This document shows, in pieces, positions 43,748-53,034 of a stretch of 64,000 bases of DNA. The notes beneath the pieces were generated by a model. That model saw only the letters and a program-made list of their open reading frames with translations. It made no database searches and was not told the origin of the DNA. Positions within the stretch are counted from its first letter, which is position 1. The number at the start of each line of letters is the position of its first letter. Where the stretch lies: positions 2,170,001 through 2,234,000 of the forward strand of contig NZ_CP010536.1 in NCBI RefSeq assembly GCF_000832305.1, given 5' to 3'. This DNA comes from Cupriavidus basilensis. Lineage in GTDB: Bacteria > Pseudomonadota > Gammaproteobacteria > Burkholderiales > Burkholderiaceae. The translations under genes were made by a program, and so were the position numbers.

Positions 43748-44818
43748 TCAATGCGCAAGCAGGAGCTTTTCGCGCGCCCATTGGTCGGCAGTACGGGCCA
43801 GCGACTCGCCCGAACCCGCTGCGCGCTCGATCAGCGCTTCGACGCGATCGGCGATACGCATCACTTCCGCGTCGACGAGGGCGGACTCCGCGCCCCCCTG
43901 GTACTCGCGCGCACAGCTGACAATGCCTCCGGCGTTGACCAAGTAATCAGGCAGATAGGCAATCCCCCGCGCATGCAGCGCGTCACCGTCGGCTTCGGTC
44001 GCGAGTTGGTTATTTGCAGCGCCCGCGATCATGCGCACTTTCAACGCCGGAATACTCGCCCCGTTCAGCGTTGCCCCCAGCGCGCATGGAGCGAACACGT
44101 CCGCAGCTTGCGCCGTGATCTTTAATGGCGAAACTGCGCGAGCATTGAATCGCTCGCGCGCGGCCGCGACGCGCGCCGCATCCACATCCGCGACGATCAG
44201 CCGGCAGCCTGCAGCGTGCAGGTGCTCCGCCAGCGCCCACCCGACCGAGCCAAGGCCCTGCACCGCTACCGTGAGCCCTTGTAGGGATGCCCCACCGAGA
44301 AGCAAGCCGCATCCCCTCTCGATCGCAGCAAAGACACCCAACGCTGTCTTGGGTGAGGGATTGCCGCCGAAGCCGCCCTCGCGCGGAATCCCTGCCGCAA
44401 AAGTGGTTTCGCTGCGCACCTCAAGCAAGTCCTCGACTGTGGTGCCGACATCCTCTCCGCTAATGTACTCGCCGGCAAGCGACTGCACCGCCCGCCCGAA
44501 CGCACGGAACAGTCCGGCGCGCTCGCGCTGCGACGAATCCTTGAGAATCACGGCCTTCCCGCCACCGAACGGCAAGTCGGCCATGGCATTCTTCAGACTC
44601 ATGCCCCGTGACAGCCGTAGCACGTCGCTCAGGGCAGCCTCCTCCGAATCGTATTGCCAGTAGCGGCAACCGCCGAATGCCGGGCCGCGCGCGGTGCTGT
44701 GCACCGCAACGATGGCACGCATTGCGGTCTTTTCGTCAGTGACGAACAACAGCTTCTCATGCGCGGCCTCGCCGCGAAGGCCAAACAGGGAAGGCGTAGC
44801 TAGAATCGATGCATTCAT
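43748..44818 (-). CDS. Leucine/phenylalanine/valine dehydrogenase (Glu/Leu/Phe/Val DH family)
   Basis: 356 residues from ATG 44818, the typical length of leucine dehydrogenases; no strong ribosome site, and a longer upstream frame is implausible. NAD-dependent oxidative deamination of a branched or aromatic amino acid to the 2-oxo acid. Visible: AIVAVHSTARGPAFGGCRYW, the catalytic Lys in MADLPFGGGKAVILKDSSQR, ISGEDVGTTVEDL and the NAD-binding VAVQGLGSVGWALAEHLHAA. The 2-oxo acid made here is the natural substrate type of the oxidoreductase encoded next to it. Confidence 0.92.
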   Translation of the reverse strand: MNASILATPSLFGLRGEAAHEKLLFVTDEKTAMRAIVAVHSTARGPAFGGCRYWQYDSEEAALSDVLRLSRGMSLKNAMADLPFGGGKAVILKDSSQRERAGLFRAFGRAVQSLAGEYISGEDVGTTVEDLLEVRSETTFAAGIPREGGFGGNPSPKTALGVFAAIERGCGLLLGGASLQGLTVAVQGLGSVGWALAEHLHAAGCRLIVADVDAARVAAARERFNARAVSPLKITAQAADVFAPCALGATLNGASIPALKVRMIAGAANNQLATEADGDALHARGIAYLPDYLVNAGGIVSCAREYQGGAESALVDAEVMRIADRVEALIERAAGSGESLARTADQWAREKLLLAH

Positions 44819-44944
44819 GGTTGCAGATGAAGTCGTGGAGGAATGGTATGTTGATACGGGGCCAGAATTGCTTGGGCGATGACCCCGCGGGAAGGAGAGC
44901 CACACCGTCGGCACCATCGCCAGCCGGTCGGGCGTGTCCTGTAC

Positions 44945-47900
44945 TTACGTAAGATGCTCCGCGGAACCCGACACCGCGTGCGGCGCGCCGCACAGTGCGC
45001 GGTACTTCTGCAGGTCGGCTTGCGCCGACCTGTAGTTTCGCTCCTTGATCACGCCGAAGCCACGGATTTGCGCGTACGCTCCCACGAGCGCTGCAGCGCT
45101 TGCGAGTGTCCGCTCGGAAAGCGTACGCAGCACGAGTTGCACGTCGTCCTCGCACTCGACGATCATCCGACGCTCAATCCTGCGATCGCTCTGCCGGCCA
45201 AACGGATCAAAGGGTGTGCCGCGCAGGATCTTGCCATGCCGCAGGAGGCGAAGCAGCGGACTCATGACGGTTCCACTCAGCACAATCTTGTTGCGTCTCC
45301 CAGTGTTGCGATCGACCCGGGTGAGCCATGGTGGCGCCATGTGGAAAGTCTTCTTCCCATGGCCGTCGAAGGTGCTCTCCAGTGACCGGGCGAAGGCAGG
45401 ATCGCTGTGCAGACGGGCCACCTCATATTCATCCTTATAGGCAAGCACTCTGTAGTAGCTCCTAGCCACGGCTTCCGCCAGCAGGCCGGCCTCCCCTGCG
45501 ATGCGCTGCTCCGCGCCGGCAACGGCAGCCACCATGCGGCCATAGCGCTCCGCGTAAGCGGCATTCTGGTAGGCCGACAGGTCGCGCTTGCGTTCGGCAA
45601 CGAAGCGCGCCAGCTCGAACGGCTGCGCAGCCTGCGCCTCGGCAGCGCTTGTCCGCCGCAGCGCATTGGGTTCGCATGCAAGGATGCGCCCCCAGAGAAA
45701 TGCCCGCCGGTTCAACTCGACAGCGGCGCCGTTCAGTTCGATCGCCCTGGCGATCGCCATTTCCGACAGCGGAATCCAGCCGCGCTGGTAGGCGTGGCCG
45801 ACCAGCATCATATTGGTCGCAATCGCATCGCCAAACAACGTCATTGCCGCGGCAGTGCAATCGAAGAACTCCGCCTGACCCGCGCCAACCACGCTTTCGA
45901 TCGCCGCCTGGTGAATCTCCCTGCTAATCGGCAGGTCGCCATTCGCGACGAAATCCGCCGTCGGCGCGACTGCGCTATTGACTACAGCGCGTGTCCCGCA
46001 CTTGCGCAGCCGCGCCAGCACGTCTGGCGAAGCCGCCACCACCGCATCGCAACCAATCATCACATCAGCCGAGCATGCCTCGATTCTCGCCGTGACAATG
46101 CGCTCCCTGCGATCCGCGAGCTGCACATGGCTAACCACCGCGCCGTTTTTCTGGGCCAGTCCGGTGAAGTCCAGCGTCGCTGCGCCCTTGCCCTCCAGGT
46201 GGGCTGCCATTGCCAGGATTGCCCCCACCGTGACGACACCGGTCCCGCCGACCCCGGTGACGAGAATACGCGCATGCTCAAGCAGGGCTCCCAGCGCAGC
46301 AGGCCCGGCTGGCGGCGGCAGGGAGGCGCGCCATTGCGCCTCCATCTGCTGGATGCGACGCTGGTTCGCGCGCTTTGGTTGAAGGCCCTCGATCGTGACA
46401 AAGCTCGGGCAAAATCCTTTCAGGCATGACATGTCCTTGTTGCAACTCGATTGGTTCACCGCGCGCTTGCGGCCTAACGGGGTTTCGAGTGGCTCGATGG
46501 CAATACAGTTGGACTGCACCGAGCAATCTCCGCAGCCTTCGCACACCGATGGATTGATGACGACGCGCCTTACAGGGTCAGCCAGCGTTCCGCGCTTGCG
46601 GCGCCGCCGTTTCTCGGCTGCGCACGTCTGGTCGTAGACGATCGCCGAAACCCCGCGGTAGGCGCGAAGTCGCCGCTGCACGTCATCGAGCGCATCCCGA
46701 TGCGCGATCTCCACGCTGGCGGGAATGCTCTTCGCCCCCCAATAGCGCTGCGGATGGTCCGACACGAGGACAACCTTCCCCACGCCCTCGGCGATGAGCT
46801 GGGCGACCATGCGCGGCACCGTCAAGCCGCCTTCCGTGGGCTGCCCGCCCGTCATGGCGACGGCATCGTTGAATAGGATCTTGTACGTGACTGCCGTGCC
46901 GGCCGCCACGGCTTGCCGGATCGCAAGGCTGCCAGAGTGCTGGTAGGTTCCGTCCCCCAGGTTGACGAACAGGTGGGGCAGATCAGAGAAGCTCGATAGC
47001 CCGACCCATTGCACGCCCTCCCCGCCCATCTGGCAGAACGTTGCAGTGTTGTCCCCCTGGCCCAACGCCATGATGTGACAGCCAATGCCAGCAGCTGCGT
47101 AGGAGCCGTCCGGAAGCTTGGTCGAGCTATTGTGCGGGCAGCCCGCACAGAAGAATGGCTTTCGCGTAAGCACATCCGGCTGCAGCTGCGCACTCAATGG
47201 AATGACCCGCGGCTGCCTTGGCAGCGCCGCGGCGCTGCCCGTATTGCCGGGCGGCAGCGCGTGCACCCCCGTGTATGCAAGGAACTGCCGCAGGGCCTTT
47301 TGGAGCTGATCGGGTGCGAACTCAAGCGTGGCCGGCAACAGTGGCGCATCGTTGGGCCCCCGTTTGCCGAAGACCTCGGGACGCTGCGGCGCCGCAACAT
47401 TGAAGAGGGTCTCCTGGATCTGCCGCTCAACAAACGAACGCTTCTCCTCGACGACCAGCAAGGCACGCATGCCCGAGGCGAAACGCCGGACGCCCTCGCC
47501 TTCGATCGGCCAGGTCATGCCGATCTTGTAGAGTCCAATGCCGAGCTCGGCAAGCCTGGGTTCGTCGAGGCCAAGGCGCGCCAGCGCGGCCAGCAAGTCA
47601 CCGTGTGCCTTGCCCACCGTCACGATGCCGATCCGGGCGTCGCGCGGGCGGACGATAGTACGGTCGATGGGATTTGCGCGCGCAAAAGCCTGCGCCGCAG
47701 GCAGCCGCTCCTCCAGCAGGCGACGCTCCAGTTCCGCACGCTGGCCGGGCCACTTCACCCCGGTATCGTAGCCGAAGCCCCGCTCGGGAATGTCGATGTC
47801 TCCCGGCAAGCTGAAGCGGGCACCCCGCGCCGATCCGGCTCCACCGATCAGCATCGAGCGGCCGCTCTCCACCGTCTCCGTGATCGCCTTGAACGCCACC

Positions 47901-48514
47901 CAGAGGCCAGAGAAGCGCGACAGCGCGTAGCCAAACAATCCGAACTCGACATACTCCTCGACCGATGCCGGGAACAGCACCGGCATCATCGCGCCTTCGA
48001 AGACGTGATCGGTCTGATGCGGGAACATCGACGACTGCGCGGCATGGTCGTCCCCCGCGATAGCCAGCACGCCACCATGGCGCGATGTGCCAAGGACATT
48101 GGCATTGCGGAACACGTCGCCGGTGCGATCCACGCCGGGCCCCTTTCCATACCACATCGAGAACACACCTTCGACGCGCTTGCCGGGGAATGCATCTATC
48201 TGCTGCGCGCCCCACAGCATCGTCGCACCGAGGTCTTCGTTCAGGCCGGGCTCGAAGCGGATTTCGTATTCGGCAAGGAGCGAGCGCTGCCGCCACAGCT
48301 CCTGGTCGAAGCCACCGAGCGGCGAGCCACGATACCCGGAGACAAGGCCCCCCGTCTTCAGGCCCGCAATGCGATCAGCCCGCGCCTGTTCAACCAGGAT
48401 CCGCACCAGCGCCTGCGTCCCGGTCAGGAAGACGGATCCGGCTTCACGCCGGTAGCGATCTTCCAGACGGTAGGTGTCGTCGATTTCCTGCTCGACGCGT
48501 GCTCGCTTGTTCAT
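44945..48514 (-). CDS. Indolepyruvate:ferredoxin oxidoreductase, fused alpha/beta subunits
   Basis: 1189 residues from ATG 48514 (AAGGAG seven bases upstream). Converts aryl- or branched 2-oxo acids to acyl-CoA with ferredoxin reduction. In order: pyrimidine-binding domain (GLVSGYRGSPLGGFDQELWR), TPP domain with FCAGCPHNSSTKLPDGSYAA and LPHLFVNLGDGTYQHSGSLA, iron-sulfur Cys motifs VCEGCGDCSVQSNC and CNKDMSCLKGFCP, then the gamma-like domain beginning ILVTGVGGTGVVTVGAILAM. This single-chain layout is usual in betaproteobacteria. With the adjacent amino-acid dehydrogenase it would turn an amino acid into an acyl-CoA. Confidence 0.95.
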   Translation of the reverse strand: MNKRARVEQEIDDTYRLEDRYRREAGSVFLTGTQALVRILVEQARADRIAGLKTGGLVSGYRGSPLGGFDQELWRQRSLLAEYEIRFEPGLNEDLGATMLWGAQQIDAFPGKRVEGVFSMWYGKGPGVDRTGDVFRNANVLGTSRHGGVLAIAGDDHAAQSSMFPHQTDHVFEGAMMPVLFPASVEEYVEFGLFGYALSRFSGLWVAFKAITETVESGRSMLIGGAGSARGARFSLPGDIDIPERGFGYDTGVKWPGQRAELERRLLEERLPAAQAFARANPIDRTIVRPRDARIGIVTVGKAHGDLLAALARLGLDEPRLAELGIGLYKIGMTWPIEGEGVRRFASGMRALLVVEEKRSFVERQIQETLFNVAAPQRPEVFGKRGPNDAPLLPATLEFAPDQLQKALRQFLAYTGVHALPPGNTGSAAALPRQPRVIPLSAQLQPDVLTRKPFFCAGCPHNSSTKLPDGSYAAAGIGCHIMALGQGDNTATFCQMGGEGVQWVGLSSFSDLPHLFVNLGDGTYQHSGSLAIRQAVAAGTAVTYKILFNDAVAMTGGQPTEGGLTVPRMVAQLIAEGVGKVVLVSDHPQRYWGAKSIPASVEIAHRDALDDVQRRLRAYRGVSAIVYDQTCAAEKRRRRKRGTLADPVRRVVINPSVCEGCGDCSVQSNCIAIEPLETPLGRKRAVNQSSCNKDMSCLKGFCPSFVTIEGLQPKRANQRRIQQMEAQWRASLPPPAGPAALGALLEHARILVTGVGGTGVVTVGAILAMAAHLEGKGAATLDFTGLAQKNGAVVSHVQLADRRERIVTARIEACSADVMIGCDAVVAASPDVLARLRKCGTRAVVNSAVAPTADFVANGDLPISREIHQAAIESVVGAGQAEFFDCTAAAMTLFGDAIATNMMLVGHAYQRGWIPLSEMAIARAIELNGAAVELNRRAFLWGRILACEPNALRRTSAAEAQAAQPFELARFVAERKRDLSAYQNAAYAERYGRMVAAVAGAEQRIAGEAGLLAEAVARSYYRVLAYKDEYEVARLHSDPAFARSLESTFDGHGKKTFHMAPPWLTRVDRNTGRRNKIVLSGTVMSPLLRLLRHGKILRGTPFDPFGRQSDRRIERRMIVECEDDVQLVLRTLSERTLASAAALVGAYAQIRGFGVIKERNYRSAQADLQKYRALCGAPHAVSGSAEHLT

Positions 48515-48655
48515 CAACTGTCTCCTTGAATATTGCGATTTCTTTCTCCAATTCTAGGTTTGCAGTCGCTTCCCTTTGTGCCAAACTTAACGACTAATTC
48601 CATCGGATTTAGCACACATTCCCAATCGCCTCCCACAAAGAAACCGAGAGTGCCA

Positions 48656-49126
48656 ATGCGCTTTGATCGTACCGATGTCCGTATCCTGGCAGAGCTGCAA
48701 CGCGACGCGCATGTCCGTAGCAGTGAGCTCGCCGAGAAGGTCGGACTTTCCCCTTCGCCCTTCTACCGACGTATCCGCATGCTCGAAGAGGAAGGCGTCA
48801 TCGCCAAATACGTCACGCTGCTAGACCAGGAAAAGGCCGGCTTTCCCGTCAACGCGTACGTCCAGGTGGAAATAGAGAAGAAGACAGAGGCCAGGCTGGC
48901 CAACTTCGAGGCGGCCATCGCGCGCCAGGCGGAAGTGATGGAGTGCTACCTGATGACCGGCAGCTTCGACTATATGCTGCGGGTCGTCGCCGCCGATATC
49001 GCCGGCATCGAGCGCTTCGTCATGACCCGGCTCACCAAGATCGAGGGGGTCAGCAATATCAGCACTTCATTGGCGATGCGGCGCGTTGTCTACAAGACCG
49101 CGCTACCGATACGTGAGAAGGAGTGA
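48656..49126 (+). CDS. Lrp/AsnC-family regulator
   Basis: 156 residues from ATG 48656; an upstream extension of the frame is not needed. Helix-turn-helix: DRTDVRILAELQRDAHVRSS, ELAEKVGLSPSPFYRRIRML. RAM ligand-binding domain: YVQVEIEKKTEARLANFEAA and CYLMTGSFDYMLRVVAADIA. Lrp proteins bind amino acids. It is divergent from the oxidoreductase gene, with a ~140-base AT-rich spacer between them, so it most likely controls that gene in response to an amino acid. Confidence 0.93.
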   Translation: MRFDRTDVRILAELQRDAHVRSSELAEKVGLSPSPFYRRIRMLEEEGVIAKYVTLLDQEKAGFPVNAYVQVEIEKKTEARLANFEAAIARQAEVMECYLMTGSFDYMLRVVAADIAGIERFVMTRLTKIEGVSNISTSLAMRRVVYKTALPIREKE

Positions 49127-49238
49127 GTGAAGTGGCGCGCAGAGTGGCCGTGTTCCCGGGCGCGCCCGAGACCCGGCCACTCTGCGCTTTAGCACCATCA
49201 GGTCCCCCCACACACTCAGGGTCCCGGCTGGCCAGCGG

Positions 49239-50471
49239 CTAGAACACGGTACGAATTCCCGATCCAACCGCCCACTGATTGCGCCCGATCGTTGCGGGAC
49301 TCGTCAGGATACTGGTATTACTGCCCGCACCCAGCATGCCCTTCGGCTTGTTATCCGAGAACGCGACATCGGTATATAGCATGGTACGCTTGGATAATGC
49401 GTATCCCGCCCCAACCTTGTACAGGTTTGCCCCGGCGGAACTGTTTTGCAGATCCTGCAAGTGCAGCCAGTCCGCCGTGAAACGCCACGCGGGCGATGCT
49501 TGATACGCCGCGCCGACATAGTAGAAGTTCTGGTTCGCACCCGTGGTGGGATTACGAAACTTAACAAAATTGATGCCAGCCTTGAGCGGGCCGGCCGTAT
49601 ATGTCGTACCGATGGTGTAGGCGCGCAACCAGGGATTATTCGTCTGCCCGGTTGGGTCCTTCGCATCGAAATAGCCCGATGCTATGCCCAGCGCCCCATT
49701 GGTCCAGTTCAGGTTGGCCGACATCGTGGACTTGTTGGAGAAACTGCCGGGAGTACCGCCCAAGGAGTACAGCAAGCCACCGCTGAAGCCGTAGAAGTTG
49801 TCAGGCAGCATGTACTTTATTGACTTGTTCACCCACGTGTACAGCAAACCGCCGTTAGCTGCGCTGTTTGCGCCCGACGCCACGCCCGCCAGGCCAAGAG
49901 ACGGATTCAGGTTCGAGGCGTTCTGGAAGGTCGCGTTTGCGAGCGATCCGAAATTCATGTAGCCGGTGGCATCGCCCGCTGAGATGCCATCGAAGAACGG
50001 CGACCAGTTGCGCCCGAGGCGCACCGAGCCCCAGGGTCCGATCAGTCCGACGATGGCTCCACGGTCGAAAAGCGAGTTCGTGTCGTTGGGAAACGGCACG
50101 GAGAAATTGCCAGCCCCCGTGTCGGCGCTAAAGCCGCTTTCGACCTTGAACGTGACTTTGTACCCTCCGCCGATGTCTTCGAGGCCGAGGAGGCCCCATC
50201 GGCTCGTCAGTTCATTGCCGGACGCCAGGGCCAGCGAGCCGGCGGCTTTGCCAGTGGCTGGATCCGCGCCCGCCACCGAACGATAGTTAAGGCCGACGTC
50301 CATGACACCGTACAAGGTCACGCTGGACTGTGCGCCAGCGGCGCCTGACACGCACAAGCCAAGCGCGGCAACGCCGCCGGACAAGATGGTGTTACGCAGC
50401 AGCAGCCATGCAGAGCCGGCTGCCGCCAACCCGTGAAGCCTGCTGCGTGGGGTCTCCGATTCCTTCTTCAT
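49239..50471 (-). CDS. OmpC-type general porin
   Basis: 410 residues; GGAGG precedes ATG 50471. The first ~47 residues include an unusually long signal region (LHGLAAAGSAWLLLRNTILS, GVAALGLCVSGAAGAQ) and the mature protein begins QSSVTLYGVMDVGLNYRSVA. Betaproteobacterial porin features: LTSRWGLLGLEDIGGGYKVT, FKVESGF, RGAIVGLIGPWGSVRLGRNW, and the C-terminal Phe in GSGIRTVF for barrel assembly. It sits directly downstream of the Liv transporter, in the same direction, and could provide outer-membrane entry for the same substrate. Confidence 0.92.
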   Translation of the reverse strand: MKKESETPRSRLHGLAAAGSAWLLLRNTILSGGVAALGLCVSGAAGAQSSVTLYGVMDVGLNYRSVAGADPATGKAAGSLALASGNELTSRWGLLGLEDIGGGYKVTFKVESGFSADTGAGNFSVPFPNDTNSLFDRGAIVGLIGPWGSVRLGRNWSPFFDGISAGDATGYMNFGSLANATFQNASNLNPSLGLAGVASGANSAANGGLLYTWVNKSIKYMLPDNFYGFSGGLLYSLGGTPGSFSNKSTMSANLNWTNGALGIASGYFDAKDPTGQTNNPWLRAYTIGTTYTAGPLKAGINFVKFRNPTTGANQNFYYVGAAYQASPAWRFTADWLHLQDLQNSSAGANLYKVGAGYALSKRTMLYTDVAFSDNKPKGMLGAGSNTSILTSPATIGRNQWAVGSGIRTVF

Positions 50472-50559
50472 TGTTTCCTCCAGAACGTCTCAGTTTGAAA
50501 AACAAGGGCCTGCAGAGCTTTGGTTTGCTTTCTTCTATTGCAGCCGGGACATCTCCTGA

Positions 50560-51306
50560 CTAGTCGGCAGGCTCGCTTGCGCGCACCCCAAGGTGGCACG
50601 CCATCAAGTCCCCATTAGCCGCTAGCTCCGTGGCCGGCCCACTGAATACAATCCGGCCGCTGGAGAGCACGACCGCGTTCTGCGCCACGGAGAGCGCGAG
50701 CCGGCTGTTCTGCTCGACCAACAAGATCGCGAGTCCAGCCTCGCGCAGCCTTGCAATGATGTGAGCCACTTCCGCGACCATCTGTGGAGAGAGCCCTTCG
50801 GACGGTTCATCCAACAGCAGCACGCGCGGGCTTGCCATCAGCGCGCGGCCGATGGCAAGCATCTGCTGCTCACCACCGGAAAGGGTGCCCGCGCGTTGAC
50901 TGAAGCGCTCGCCAAGCCTGGGGAACATTGCAACGATCTGGTCGAGCGACCAGCGTGGCCCCGCGTGCGGGGGCTGGGCGGGCTGCGCCACGAGCAAGTT
51001 CTCTTTTACTGAGAGCAGGGAGAACAACCGCCGGCCTTGCGGCACCACTGCTATGCCGCTGCGAATCACGCCATCGACGGGCAACGACGTGACCGGCTTG
51101 CCGAACAAGCGGATCTGTCCACGCATCGCACGAGTGATCCCGACGATGGTGTTGATGCAGGTTGTCTTCCCAGCGCCGTTCCGGCCCAGTAGCGCCAAGA
51201 CGCTGGCCGGCGGCAGCGAGAACGACACGTCCTGAAGGATCTCGCTGCCGTCGTAGCCGGAGGTGAGATGCAGCAGTTCGAGCGCGCGGGTTGTATTAGT
51301 GTCCAA
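50560..51306 (-). CDS. livF: Branched-chain amino acid-type ABC transporter ATPase LivF
   Basis: 248 residues with an unusual TTG start at 51306, chosen because AGGAGA lies six bases upstream and the upstream frame overlaps LivG deeply. Walker A ALLGRNGAGKTTCINTIVGI, the LivF-type VVPQGRRLFSLLSVKENLLV, signature LSGGEQQMLAIGRALMASPR and Walker B VLLLDEPSEGLSP. It overlaps livG by 11 bases. Energises uptake together with LivG. Confidence 0.93.
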   Translation of the reverse strand: MDTNTTRALELLHLTSGYDGSEILQDVSFSLPPASVLALLGRNGAGKTTCINTIVGITRAMRGQIRLFGKPVTSLPVDGVIRSGIAVVPQGRRLFSLLSVKENLLVAQPAQPPHAGPRWSLDQIVAMFPRLGERFSQRAGTLSGGEQQMLAIGRALMASPRVLLLDEPSEGLSPQMVAEVAHIIARLREAGLAILLVEQNSRLALSVAQNAVVLSSGRIVFSGPATELAANGDLMACHLGVRASEPAD

Positions 51307-52105
51307 GATAGATCTCCTGGGTACGCGGATCGGACAACACCTCCCGCTTGTTGCCGTCGACCGCCACGCGGCCACTCTGCAATACGGTGATGGTGTCTGC
51401 GTATACGAGCGCGATATCCATGTCGTGCTCGATCATGATGATGGTCAGATCGCGGGGTAAAGCGGCAAGCAACTCGCCGACCCGGGAACGCTCCGCGCCG
51501 GACAAACCGGCAAGCGGCTCGTCAAGCAGGAGGATGCGCGGGTTCTGGGCCAGAGCGAGCGCGATCTCGAGTCGGCGCATCTCACCGTAGGAGCATGAAT
51601 CTACCAACGCATCAGCCTTCCTATCGAGTTCCACGCGTTCGAGCACCTCGCGTGCGTGCCGTGCGAGCGTTGGATTGCCGAATGGCCTCCACGCGCTCCA
51701 GCGCGACTGCGCAGCCGCCGCCAGCGAGATCTGCACGTTGTGCAAGAGACTGCTTTCGCGGAAAAGCGTGATGATCTGGTAGGTGCGGGCCAGCCCCCTG
51801 CGAGCGCGCCGCTGGGTCGGCTCCGTCGTCACGTCGGCGTCGAACAGGTGCAAGGTCCCGCAAGTGGCACGCAAATCGCCCGCGATCAAGTTCAGCAGCG
51901 TGGTCTTGCCCGCGCCATTGGGGCCCAACAGCAACCGGCGCTCGCCCTCGTACACGCATAGATCAATCCCGTCGACCACCTTGAGGGCACCAAACGCAAT
52001 CCCGATGCCAAGTGCCTTGATCGCGGGGCGCCTAATCCGCGCATCGGCCGGGGCCGGCGACGCTGCCGCAAATGCGGGCGGTGGCAATATCTCGACTGCA
52101 TTCAT
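51296..52105 (-). CDS. livG: ABC transporter ATPase LivG
   Basis: 269 residues from ATG 52105, which overlaps the livM stop as ATGA. An N-terminal Pro/Ala extension of ~25 residues precedes the usual start (IKALGIGIAFGALKVVDGID). Walker A LLLGPNGAGKTTLLNLIAGD, LARTYQIITLFRESSLLHNV, LivG-type signature CSYGEMRRLEIALALAQNPR and Walker B ILLLDEPLAGLSG. Confidence 0.93.
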   Translation of the reverse strand: MNAVEILPPPAFAAASPAPADARIRRPAIKALGIGIAFGALKVVDGIDLCVYEGERRLLLGPNGAGKTTLLNLIAGDLRATCGTLHLFDADVTTEPTQRRARRGLARTYQIITLFRESSLLHNVQISLAAAAQSRWSAWRPFGNPTLARHAREVLERVELDRKADALVDSCSYGEMRRLEIALALAQNPRILLLDEPLAGLSGAERSRVGELLAALPRDLTIIMIEHDMDIALVYADTITVLQSGRVAVDGNKREVLSDPRTQEIYLGH

Positions 52106-53034
52106 TGGGAACCTCTCTTCTTCAATGCCGCGGTAAGACCAGGCACGATCCCTTGGGGAAGAAAGACCACGACGGCTACTAGTAGCAGGCCGAGCAGCAT
52201 CGGCCAGTACTCGAAGTAGCTGCTGACGATTACGCGGAAGGTCACGACGATCGCCGCACCGACAAGGGGTCCGAACAGCGTCGCCGGGCCGCCGACAATC
52301 ACCATCAGCAGGGTCTCGGCTGTTTCGCCCAGGGAGAGCGCATGCGGGCTGATGAACTGCTGGTGAAAGACGAAGAGCACGCCGGCAACGGAGGTGACAA
52401 AGCCAGCAATGGCGAAGACCGAGATGCGGATGCGCCAGACGTCGTAGCCGAGCGCGGCCATGCGCCGCGGTTGCGAGTTGGTCGCGGCGAGGCAGACGCC
52501 AAGCGGTGAGCGCATGAAGCGCTGCAGCGCTACGATCAGGGCGATGAAGCAAAGTGCGACCAGCTCGAACCAAATGACGGGATCCGCGGTGACAACAAAG
52601 GGAATGCTCGGGCGCACAATGCCGCTCAGGCCGTTCTCTCCACCCGTAATGCGTCCCCAGTGCAACGCCACGCCCCAAAGCACCTGGGCCAGCGCAAGGG
52701 TGATCATGCCGATATTGAGCCCGGTGGTTCGCAACGCCAGCATGCCGACACCGACCGAGGCGGCCACCGTCCCTGCGATCGCCAACGCCGCCGCTAACCA
52801 GGGAGACAACCCCGCCTGCAGACACCCGATCGCAACGAAATAGCCCGCACTGCCCGCCAGCGCCGTCTGCGCGAAGGACAGCAATCCGCCGATACCGAGC
52901 AGGATGTTGAGACTGCTGGCGATCAGCGCCGCGATCATGACCTGGACCATCAGGTCAAGATAGAACGGTGAAGCGCAAAACACCGGAAACGAGAGCAGCG
53001 CGAGCGCTGCAGCAATGCCGAAAGCACGATTCAT
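52102..53034 (-). CDS. livM: ABC transporter permease LivM
   Basis: 310 residues from ATG 53034, overlapping the livH stop by four bases. Multiple membrane segments (e.g. DLMVQVMIAALIASSLNILL) and the permease signature SFAQTALAGSAGYFVAIGCL. ETAETLLMVIVGGPATLFGP matches the LivM coupling region contacting the ATPases. Confidence 0.92.
   Translation of the reverse strand: MNRAFGIAAALALLSFPVFCASPFYLDLMVQVMIAALIASSLNILLGIGGLLSFAQTALAGSAGYFVAIGCLQAGLSPWLAAALAIAGTVAASVGVGMLALRTTGLNIGMITLALAQVLWGVALHWGRITGGENGLSGIVRPSIPFVVTADPVIWFELVALCFIALIVALQRFMRSPLGVCLAATNSQPRRMAALGYDVWRIRISVFAIAGFVTSVAGVLFVFHQQFISPHALSLGETAETLLMVIVGGPATLFGPLVGAAIVVTFRVIVSSYFEYWPMLLGLLLVAVVVFLPQGIVPGLTAALKKRGSQ

Noticed and set aside
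47009..48529. 506-codon plus-strand frame opposite the indolepyruvate oxidoreductase
   Set aside because: Antisense shadow of a gene with complete domain content; no ribosome site.
52106..52825. Long N-terminal extension of LivG
   Set aside because: Falls within livM in another frame; the ATGA overlap start at 52105 gives the normal LivG length.
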